Shown: one piece after another, positions 16,340 through 23,985 of the stretch
Position numbering within the stretch: the first letter of the stretch is position 1
How the letters are laid out: every line of letters begins with the position of its first letter
From: Candidatus Villigracilis adiacens
Lineage (GTDB): Bacteria > Chloroflexota > Anaerolineae > Anaerolineales > Villigracilaceae
DNA length: 64,000 nt
NCBI GenBank assembly: GCA_016703605.1
Contig: JADJBU010000002.1
Coordinates: 620,001-684,000, forward strand
Direction of reading: 5' to 3'
Notes under the pieces: model-generated
What the model saw: the letters and a program-made list of their open reading frames with translations, nothing else
What the model was told of the DNA's origin: nothing
Database searches by the model: none
Made by a program: the position numbers and the translations under genes

Positions 16340-17017
16340 TTATCCTTTTGTCTGCTTTAAGAACGCCCGCGTCTCTGCGATCTTTTCTTTGGCAACTTTG
16401 CCATTCTCCTCCCAATAATCCAACAACTGCGCAATGGTCAGCACCGCATGGAGGTTGTAACCCGCCTGCTCCAGCGACTCCTTCGCGCCGGATTGCCGAT
16501 CCACCAGCACGACCACATCTTTCACCACCAGCCCGGCGCCGGTCAATTTTTCGATGGCTTCGAACTTGCTCCCACCGGTGGTGGCGAGATCGTCAATGAC
16601 CACGACCGTCTCACCGGCGTGATACTCGCCTTCGATCTCGGCTTTCGTGCCGTAGGTCTTCGCCTCCTTGCGCGGATAGATCATCGGGTAATTCCCGGCA
16701 AGAGAGATGGCGGTGGCGATGGGAATGGCGGCGTAGGGCAGACCGGCGATGCGTGAAAAGTGGAACCCTTCGGCGCGGCTCAGGGCAAGAGTGGAAAGCA
16801 ACGGAAGGTAGGCTTGCGCGATCTGAGTCAGCAATTTGGGATATGTGATGATTTGACGCAGGTCAATGTAGATGGGCGATTTCAGCCCCGATTTTAGCGT
16901 GAAATCGCCGAACTTGATGCAGCCAGCTTCGAGGAGTCCATCGGCAAGGGAAGCCAACTCGTGATTTATAACCTTTGCACTTCCCGCAAGGGCAGGTGTG
17001 CGTAGTTGATTTGGCAT
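16340..17017 (-). CDS. pyrE: Orotate phosphoribosyltransferase
   Basis: A 225-residue enzyme that joins orotate and PRPP to give OMP. The PRPP-binding motif VVVIDDLATTGGS is intact, and GDFTLKSGLKSPIYIDLR is a typical N-terminal OPRT segment. The start at 17017 has a good AGGAGG site (aataggaggctcc). That site sits in a remnant of a pyrF-like gene end, so pyrF and pyrE once lay directly next to each other. The NUDIX gene follows downstream. Confidence 0.93.
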   Translation of the reverse strand: MPNQLRTPALAGSAKVINHELASLADGLLEAGCIKFGDFTLKSGLKSPIYIDLRQIITYPKLLTQIAQAYLPLLSTLALSRAEGFHFSRIAGLPYAAIPIATAISLAGNYPMIYPRKEAKTYGTKAEIEGEYHAGETVVVIDDLATTGGSKFEAIEKLTGAGLVVKDVVVLVDRQSGAKESLEQAGYNLHAVLTIAQLLDYWEENGKVAKEKIAETRAFLKQTKG

Positions 17018-17025
17018 GGAGCCTC

Positions 17026-17090
17026 CTATTTTTCAGTTCGCGCTTGATCCGCAAAATCTCACCGCCGCTTTCGACGCCACCTCCGGGGAA
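17026..17090 (-). pseudogene. Leftover copy of a pyrF 3' end
   Basis: Read on the minus strand this stretch gives GGEILRIKREL followed by KN, close to the true end of the present pyrF (DEILRIKRERKK then stop), and it shares the following AAAAATAGGAG sequence. It is not in frame with a stop and has no gene of its own. It fits an old pyrF tail left beside pyrE when the ATPase cassette entered. Confidence 0.5.
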
Positions 17091-17142
17091 ACTATAAGCC
17101 GGATCGTGCGATTTTGGCGTAGCAAGTGTACTTTACGTTTTT

Positions 17143-17177
17143 TTGACAAATTGAGTAAACCATACTATACTCAATTT
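17143..17177 (+). promoter_or_regulatory. Strong promoter overlapped by a palindrome, upstream of the ATPase
   Basis: TTGACA (17143-17148) and TATACT (17166-17171) have an ideal 17-base spacer. The ATG comes 6 bases after the -10, so the mRNA should be leaderless. A perfect 10-bp inverted repeat (AAATTGAGTA at 17148-17157, TACTCAATTT at 17168-17177) covers the promoter and looks like an operator. Confidence 0.65.
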
Positions 17178-18311
17178 ATGATAATTGAACGAAGTATCCT
17201 GAATTATATCCAAAAAGAGATTGAAACCGAGCCGAAGATTCTGCTACTTTACGGTCCACGCCAGGCAGGCAAAACCACCCTGCTCCAAGAACTGCTTGGA
17301 AGAACAAATTTGTCGGTTATTCAATTTACCGGGGATGATCTGCGAACCCAGGAGATTTTCGGGCGAGCCGATTTGGATAAATTCAAAGCGATCATCGGAG
17401 CAAATCGTCTGCTTATAATCGATGAAGCCCAACGGATTGAGAACATAGGGCTGTCACTCAAGTTAATCTTCGACCAGATGCGCATTCATATCATTGCCAG
17501 CGGATCCGCCTCCTTTGACCTTGCCAATAAAGTCAATGAACCGTTAACGGGGCGTTCCAGCACCTTTACCCTGTATCCATTTTCCTATGACGAAATTCCC
17601 ACTGTGCCGCCTTATGCTTCCAATAGCGAGAGGATGGAGGAGTTCCTCCGGTTTGGAATGTACCCGAGAGTTTTCAGCCTCCCGGAAAACGAGAAAGAAA
17701 ACTATCTTTACGAGCTTGTCAATAATTATCTCTATCGCGACATTTTATCCTTCGAGCAGGTGAGAAAACCCAAAAAAGTTCTCGACCTTCTAGCTCTTCT
17801 CGCCCTTCAGATCGGTTCGGAGGTATCCACAACAGAACTCGCCTCGCATCTTTCGATCTCCAAAATTTCGGTTGAAAAATACCTGGATCTTCTGGAGAAA
17901 ATGTTCGTGATCGTCAACCTGCGCGGGTTCAGCCGCAACCTGCGCAAAGAAGTTTCCAAATCATCGAAATATTATTTTGTAGACATGGGCTTTCGCAACG
18001 CGCTGATCCGAAATTTCAACCCGCTGAATCTTCGAGCAGATTCAGGTGCGATGTTCGAAAACTTTGCCGTCATCGAACGCATGAAAAAATATCTGCACAA
18101 GCGGCAGTTTGCCAATTTCTACTTCTGGCGCACATACGATCAGAAAGAGATAGATTTGATCGAAGAACGACAGGGGGAGCTAAAGGCTTTCGAGTTCAAA
18201 TGGAAAGATGGACAGGGCAACCAGAAGACCGCGAGCGAATTCACACAATCATACACAAACAGCAGCTATCATGTTATCTCGCCTGCTTTTTTCGACGAGT
18301 TTGCCAAGTAA
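17178..18311 (+). CDS. AAA-type ATPase with DUF4143 domain
   Basis: 377 residues. The N-terminal P-loop ATPase has Walker A LLYGPRQAGKTTL and Walker B RLLIIDEAQRI. A sensor segment reads HIIASGSASFDLAN, and GRSSTFTLYPFSYDE is the usual link to the C-terminal DUF4143 part, a winged-helix plus a PD-(D/E)XK-like fold with EIDLIEERQGELKAFEFKW. This family is widespread and often horizontally moved; its role is unknown. Proposed roles include stress or defence ATPases. I start it at 17178 because the promoter demands it; a longer frame reaches back to 17016. A second member is at 58874. Confidence 0.88.
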   Translation: MIIERSILNYIQKEIETEPKILLLYGPRQAGKTTLLQELLGRTNLSVIQFTGDDLRTQEIFGRADLDKFKAIIGANRLLIIDEAQRIENIGLSLKLIFDQMRIHIIASGSASFDLANKVNEPLTGRSSTFTLYPFSYDEIPTVPPYASNSERMEEFLRFGMYPRVFSLPENEKENYLYELVNNYLYRDILSFEQVRKPKKVLDLLALLALQIGSEVSTTELASHLSISKISVEKYLDLLEKMFVIVNLRGFSRNLRKEVSKSSKYYFVDMGFRNALIRNFNPLNLRADSGAMFENFAVIERMKKYLHKRQFANFYFWRTYDQKEIDLIEERQGELKAFEFKWKDGQGNQKTASEFTQSYTNSSYHVISPAFFDEFAK

Positions 18312-18364
18312 CAATTCCGTTCAAGAACCGATCCATCCCATCAGCCTGTTCGATCCGGGGGCTC

Positions 18365-19198
18365 CTATTTTTTCCTTTCTCTCTTGATTCGCAATATTTC
18401 ATCGCGTATCTCCGCCGCCGCAAGCCCGGGGTTTTCCGCGCGCGAGATGGCGCGTGAGATGGGGATCAATAATCCCTTGCCGTCTTCACGCAAGCCTGAT
18501 TTCAGGGTCATCTCCAACTCGCCGCCCTGCGCGCCGACCCCGGGGGCGAGGAACCACAACTCCGGCACAGCGGCGCGGATCATTTCCATGACCTGCGGAT
18601 GCGTCGCGCCGACGACGATGCCGACGTTATTCTTTTCATTCAATTGCTGAGCCAGTTTCGCCACATAGATATACAAAGGCATGGGCATATCCGAACCCAT
18701 CGGCATCACGAGCAGGTTTTGCAGATCCATCGAACCGGCGTTTGAGGTTTTGCATAAAAGGAAAACACCCTTCAACGAATCCTTGATGAACGGCTCGACG
18801 GAGTCTTTTCCCAGGTAGGGATTCAACGTGATGCAGTCCGCGCCGAGATGATCGAAGGCGGATTGGGCGTATGCCTCGGCTGTGGAGGAGATGTCGCCCC
18901 GCTTCGCATCCAGGATGATGGGGATGCGCGAACCCATGCGGTCTGATTCTTCGTTGATGGCTTCGATCACGTGCTTGAGCGCCGTCCAGCCTTCGGCGCC
19001 GAAATACTCGAAGAAGGCGGCATTGGGTTTGAAGGCTGCGGCGTAGCGGGAGGTCTGATGGACAAGATTCAGGCAAAACGTCAGGGCGGATGCGGCGGTG
19101 GGGCTTGGGAGGTCGGAAAGGTGCGGGTCGAGTCCCACGCACAGAAGGGAGGAGCAGTCATCGGCGCGTTTTTCCAAAAATGAGAAGAAGGTTTCCAT
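18365..19198 (-). CDS. pyrF: Orotidine 5'-phosphate decarboxylase (type 2)
   Basis: A 277-residue enzyme that turns OMP into UMP, the last step of UMP synthesis. The DAKRGDISSTAEAYA motif holds the catalytic Lys/Asp set, and LCVGLDPH and APGVGAQGG are typical. The length fits the long type-2 subfamily. Its last residues (DEILRIKRERKK) are echoed at 17026-17090. Together with pyrE it would be the UMP synthase pair, now split by the ATPase cassette. Confidence 0.94.
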   Translation of the reverse strand: METFFSFLEKRADDCSSLLCVGLDPHLSDLPSPTAASALTFCLNLVHQTSRYAAAFKPNAAFFEYFGAEGWTALKHVIEAINEESDRMGSRIPIILDAKRGDISSTAEAYAQSAFDHLGADCITLNPYLGKDSVEPFIKDSLKGVFLLCKTSNAGSMDLQNLLVMPMGSDMPMPLYIYVAKLAQQLNEKNNVGIVVGATHPQVMEMIRAAVPELWFLAPGVGAQGGELEMTLKSGLREDGKGLLIPISRAISRAENPGLAAAEIRDEILRIKRERKK

Positions 19199-19210
19199 GG
19201 TTTCCTTATG

Positions 19211-19250
19211 AAAAGACCCTAAAGGTTTCGAGTCCTTTAGGGTCTATTTT
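19211..19250 (-). terminator. Terminator after the lamin-tail/DUF11 gene
   Basis: A perfect 12-bp stem (AGACCCTAAAGG / CCTTTAGGGTCT) with an 8-base loop, TTTT on its minus-strand exit and ATTTT on its plus side. It overlaps the stop codon of the gene upstream and precedes pyrF. Confidence 0.7.
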
Positions 19251-22200
19251 ACTCAATGAACGTGCGCCATTTCTCATTGGTTTGTTGAATCCACAATTTG
19301 TCGATCCAATTGGCGAAGTCCCAATAGTAGGGATTCCAAATGTCCGCGCCGTAGCCGTTGCATTCGGGGATGAAGAAATCGAGCGGGATGGTGTCGGGCA
19401 GGTTGCAGACGGGCGATGCGTTTCCATTTGGGGATGCTGGCGTTTGTCCTTCGCGCGTGTTGGTGAGGTTGGGCGTGGGGACGCAGTCTTCGAACCAGGA
19501 GTCGCCGGGGTTGCCGTCGGGCAGGCGGCAGAAGGATTGGTCTTCCGCGCGGGCGACGGTGTAGGTGAAGGCGTCGTATATCTTGCCGCTCGCGTTGCTC
19601 AGGCGGACGGTTTCGCCGCCGTCGCTGAGCAGCAGGTTGGTTTCCTTGCTGTAATAGACAATGCGTTCGCCGGGCTTGAGTGTGACATCGGGCAGGGTAA
19701 AGGATTTTTTGCCATTCACGGTATCGAGCTTCCAGCCGCTGAGGGAGATGTCTACGGCGGTCAGGTTCTTGATCTCGATGAACTCGTCGAAGACATCTGC
19801 CCTGCCGTCCTGGTTCCAGTCGAAGCCGGGGCGGGCGTGGATTTCGTTGATGATGGGACGGGGAGGGATGGAGACGGTACCGGGCAAAGGCGTGGGCGTG
19901 TCGGTCGGCTCGACTGTGGCGGTGGTCGGGAAGGAGTTCCCTGTGGAATTTTTTTTACCGGGTGTGCCGTAAATGGATCCGCCAGCGGCTGTTGTTCCGT
20001 TCTTTGTGCCGCCTCGATTTGTAACCCAGACAGAATCTTGCTCCGCGCTATTGCCCTGCCTTTCCATGCTGCCATAGGGAGAAGACGCCGTCCCAGCCGG
20101 CCACGGGTTGGGAGGGGCGCTGAACCCCTGCTGGTTTGCGGTATCGATCTGGTTTCCAGAGTTGTCGCAAAGGTAAAGCGTTTCTCCGGCATCGTCCAGT
20201 TTCGTAACAGAGGTTGTATAGATTTGGTTCGCTGCTACCCCGCCAACCGTATCATCGTCTCCGCGTTCCAGCAGGAAGTATCCATCCCGGGCAACGGACT
20301 TTCCGCTGTCGATAGTGATATAGACCGACCCTGCGCAACTATTCTTTCTGATCGTCCAGCCGGAAATGGTGATGGACGCATCGCTTGGATTGTAAAGTTC
20401 AATCCATTCATCCTCTGCCAGCGAGCCGGTTCCTGTGCCTGCCCAGGCGATCTCGTTGAGCAGGATCGCCCGCCGGGTTACGATGGTGACGCTGTCATCG
20501 TCATCTTCCGTTGTGGAACTGTCGCCGGGGTCGGAGTTTGGGTCCGATTGATCGGATTTCCAAACTTCCGCATTGTTCGTCCGGATTCCATAGGTTGCGA
20601 CCAGGGCGGTGATCTGTATTTCGCGCAAACCGCCGTTTGATATTGTTCCCACAGACCATATGCCGGTGGAGGAATTATAGGTTTGCCCGGAGGTGTGCGA
20701 GACATAGGTCAAGCCCGACGGCAGGATATCCTTTACTTCGACATTTGTGGCTGTCGCATACCCGGCATTTGATACCCGGACGGTAAAGATGATATTGGTG
20801 TTGACTTCCGGATTGATATTGGATACGGTCTTGGTCAGGCTCAGGTTTGCAGACGGAGTAGCCGCGTCGTCATCTTCGGTGCGGGAATTGTTATCCGGCA
20901 GGGAATCCGGGTCGACTTCTGTTACCGCCGATATTTCAGCCAGGTTTTCATCGATAACGACAATGATGGTGGTCACAACCAGTGTGACGGTTGTCCCGAC
21001 CGGCAGGGAACCAATTGTCCAGTCGCCATTGAGCGGATTGTAGGTTGTGCCGCCGGTCGCAGAAGAGGATATATAGGTGTAGTTGGCAATATTACTCAGG
21101 CGCGAATTACTGACCACGACCCCGCTGGCATCATCCGGTCCGGCGTTGGTGACGCGAACGGTGAAGACGGCGTTTGAGCCGGAGATATCTGAGGTTTGCG
21201 TAAGGCTCAGGTCCGCTACAAGGACTTCCTCGTTTGTGCTGTCATCTTCGCCCACATCGCCGTTGCCGGGGGTCGAATCGATATCGAACTGGTCCGAGAG
21301 CCAGACCTCGGCAAAATTATCGGTGGATGTGCCGCTGGACGCAACTTTTACCGTGATGTATAAAAACCTACTCGAAGCTTTAGCTATGAAGTTCACAGTC
21401 CAAATACCCGTGCTACTGTTGTAACCCTCATGTCAGAAGAGGAAGAGTGCGAGACATAAGTCAAGCCGGAGGGAAGCAGATCGCGCACCTGAACATTAGT
21501 AGCAGCATTATTCGGTCTTGGTTTTCCAATGTAATTGTTAGTATTACTGCTGTATCTGCCGCAGCAGCGGTATCTGATCCAAAAATAGTACGACGCCAAT
21601 TTTGAGTAAGTCTCAAATCCGCTTGTGTGCTGGCAACTGGAGTAACGGTAGCACTATCAACATTGTTGGCAAATTCATTGGAAGACACTTCCGATAGATA
21701 GTTTGTCACTGAATCAGTAACAACTTGAGCAGTGATATTTATAGAAGAACTGCCGCCATTTGGAAGGCTTCCGATAACAGTCAAATACCAGTGCACCACA
21801 TTGTAATTACTCCGCTATCATCAGAAACATACGCCAACCCCGCAGGTAGTGGAGCATCCACAGGAAACGCCAGTGGCGTTCGTCGCATTGGGATTTGAAA
21901 CTGTAATTGTAAATACAACATTTGCTCCAACATTGGGGGTAGGGTTATTGACCGTGTTGGAAACATCCAGCGTTGCTGAGCCAATTCTTATAAAATCATC
22001 ATCATCTTCAGTATTAGATGAATTTCCGTAAATCGAGTCAGGATCAAGACTGCTGGATATAATCACTTCTGCCGAATACGTTACCGGACCGGCAGTTGTC
22101 ATGGTAGCAGTAACAGTTAATGTTTCCGATGCCCCTGTTGCAAGGGATGGAATAATCCAGATATTTGAAGCAAAAGTACCAGCAGTAGGTGTATATAATG

Positions 22201-22812
22201 GGGAGGATAGTTCAACAGGCAAAACTTGTTGAACTTGAACATTTGTTGCTGTTCCGAATCCCTGATTTTGGATGTTTACAGTGAAAGTGATGTTGTACGG
22301 CGGCACACTACCGGATACACTTACAAGTTGTATATCCAGAGCAAGGTCAATTCGAGAATTTCTAGGAGCCAACCCCAGCTACCCAAGCATTTGATCCATC
22401 TGCTGTCGTTCCAACCCTTTGCATCGTAAGGTAATCAGGGAGCCAGATGCGTTATAGCCCCGGAATAATATCCGTCTTTTACAACCAGATAATATTGTCC
22501 CGGAGCAAGTATTGTGTTTATCGGAATTGTAGTCAGAGTTGTTTCTGTTGCTCCGCAGCCACTGGACTTAACAATTATCCAGTTTCCAATATCAACATTC
22601 CCCCCGCTTGCATTGTAAATTTCGACAAACTCATCGTCCGCCCCATTGGGACCGCGTACTCGAAACTCACTGATGAAAACATTCAATTCATCGGCGGCTT
22701 GGAGCGGCATTGCCCCCGCCGTTTCTCCGCGCGGACTGAACACCCCTGCGCACAAGGCAAGGAGGATGAGCAAGGCAAGCGCAAAGCGTGGGAAGCGGGT
22801 CCGCTGGGGCAT
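19249..22812 (-). pseudogene. Secreted lamin-tail/DUF11 surface protein, broken by several frameshifts
   Basis: The start at about 22812 gives a signal peptide (PRFALALLILLALCAG). A lamin-tail domain follows (VFISEFRVRGPNGADDEFVEIYN). Then DUF11 repeats are recognisable by FTVxVxNxG and LPSGLTYVSHTSG, and near the C-terminus come two more lamin-tail domains (LNEIAWAGTGTG, INEIHARPGFDWNQDG). From 21396 to 19249 the frame is intact for 715 residues. Between 21390 and 22440 the same domains are spread over all three frames with at least five shifts. The intact protein would have about 1,190 residues and act outside the cell, perhaps in the cell surface. Whether it is truly decayed or a repeat gene with sequencing errors cannot be told. 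Confidence 0.7.
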
Positions 22813-22974
22813 GAGAAGGCTTGGGCGTGGAATCGGACTGATGTGAAAAATTCGCATTGAACGGGGAAAGACGCGCAATTTCACAGCGAGTCCACGCGCC
22901 GAAATTATACCCTTAGCAGGGCACAAGTACCCTTTGCGGGCATATATAATCCACCCTTTGGTTGTGAAAGAAAC

Positions 22975-23007
22975 AAGGTGACTGTCATCTTCAAGATGAC
23001 AGTCACC
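22975..23007. repeat. AGGTGACTGTCA-family hairpin after spoVS
   Basis: A perfect inverted repeat AGGTGACTGTCATCTT / AAGATGACAGTCACCT around a single central C. It lies just past the spoVS stop codon on the minus strand and may end its transcript. Confidence 0.65.
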
Positions 23008-23013
23008 TATTCG

Positions 23014-23301
23014 TTAAGAACTTTCAGGGGCAGGGGCAGGAGAGCGCAGCTCAACCACCAGTTTGATGGCGGTGCGAACCTTGTCTTCGATCTCCACATC
23101 CACGAACTCCGGGACGCACATCACATCGATCCCATCGTTCTTGAGATAACTCGACGCAAGCACCAAAGCCTTCACCGCCTGATTGACGGCTCCCGCTCCG
23201 ATGGCTTGAACTTCTGCCCGTTTATGTTCACGAATCACCCCCGCGATCGCCCCGGCGACGGCTGAGGTACGGGAGTTGGCTGAAACTTTGATCATATCCA
23301 T
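23014..23301 (-). CDS. spoVS: Stage V sporulation protein S family (Alba-like)
   Basis: 95 residues beginning MDMIKVSANSRTSAVAGAIA and continuing IGAGAVNQAVKALVLAS and VMCVPEFVDVEIEDKVRTAIKLVVE, the full SpoVS fold of the Alba superfamily of nucleic-acid-binding proteins. In Bacillus it acts in late sporulation and septation. In non-sporing bacteria its role is unclear, though it probably binds DNA or RNA. The start at 23301 has a good GGAGGT site; the longer frame upstream runs into the DnaA-box region. It lies directly beside the putative oriC and is transcribed away from it. Confidence 0.93.
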   Translation of the reverse strand: MDMIKVSANSRTSAVAGAIAGVIREHKRAEVQAIGAGAVNQAVKALVLASSYLKNDGIDVMCVPEFVDVEIEDKVRTAIKLVVELRSPAPAPESS

Positions 23302-23418
23302 GGCAACCTCCCAGGTTGGCAAAGTGGGGACAAAACTTATTTGTGGATTGTACAGTAATCCCTTAACAGATTCAACCAGTATATAAGTATGATAATGGAT
23401 TCGTAATATTAGTAGGGG

Positions 23419-23860
23419 CTGTGGATACTGTGGATAACCCCCAACAGCCCCCATATATGGATGAAGACCCCGCGCCTCACCCCAAACTTGAGGCTGGTCT
23501 GCCTGCCCAGGCAGAATCCAAACTGTGGGTTCCTTTCTGATAACTTATCCACTCAACGCTGTGGATAAATCAAACTTATTGCCCGTTTTCCATATTTTGG
23601 AAAATTGAATAGCCACCCCCCATATATGGTGGTTAAGGTTTTTCAGGTTGTCAGACCATTTACCGGCTGGAGGGGGGTGTTGTCCACAGGCGGGGGGACT
23701 TTTCCACAGATAACAGGCACTTATCCACAGTTTTGGGCGGGGCGAAAGAGCCATTGTCTAAACAAATAACCCAAGATATGGGGGGCGGAACAGATTTTTA
23801 GGATAGAAAAAGACTAATTTTGTGAAAAAAAGTACACGGGCAGCCAACAATTTGTCCACA
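23419..23860. other. Putative chromosomal replication origin (oriC) with DnaA boxes
   Basis: Eight 9-mers match TTATCCACA with at most one mismatch. Perfect ones are at 23429-23437 (minus), 23560-23568 (minus) and 23721-23729 (plus). One-mismatch ones are at 23420-23428, 23545-23553, 23680-23688, 23700-23708 and 23852-23860. AT-rich stretches lie between and after them (about 23565-23640 and 23790-23830), and CATATATGG occurs at 23452-23460 and 23622-23630. No gene is found from 23302 to 23985. Genes to the left are mostly on the minus strand, and from 28 kb on mostly on the plus strand, as expected when replication starts here. No dnaA gene is seen in the window. Confidence 0.7.
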
Positions 23861-23892
23861 GAAGCAGAACTTTTTTGCAAGAGCGGAGCAAG

Positions 23893-23963
23893 CACGGAGT
23901 CCAAAGTCTCTCGACTTTGGAATGCGAGATCGCTGCAAAATCAGGAGATTTTGCGCTCCAGGT
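23893..23963. repeat. Distant copy of the GCAAAATC-AGGA-GATTTTGC repeat
   Basis: It shares CACGGAGTCCAAAG-type sequence and the exact GCAAAATCAGGAGATTTTGC core with the elements at 11220 and 28991. It sits between the DnaA boxes and the ABC-transporter stop codon. Confidence 0.55.
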
Positions 23964-23985
23964 AAACCCCTATGGACACAGCGAC

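Larger units (their letters stand above)
17099..18358. mobile_element. Possible insertion cassette carrying the DUF4143 ATPase
   Basis: The 1.26-kb segment is bounded by the 8-base inverted repeats CCGGATCG (17099-17106) and CGATCCGG (18351-18358). It separates pyrE from pyrF and lies on the opposite strand. A pyrF-tail-like sequence occurs on both sides. No transposase or integrase is encoded, so the means of entry is unknown. The boundaries are an inference. Confidence 0.35.

Noticed and set aside
16863..17054. A 63-residue frame with LHAKSTTHTCPCGKCKG
   Set aside because: It overlaps the pyrE start in another frame; the CPCGKC pattern is chance and the sequence before it is the pyrF-tail remnant.
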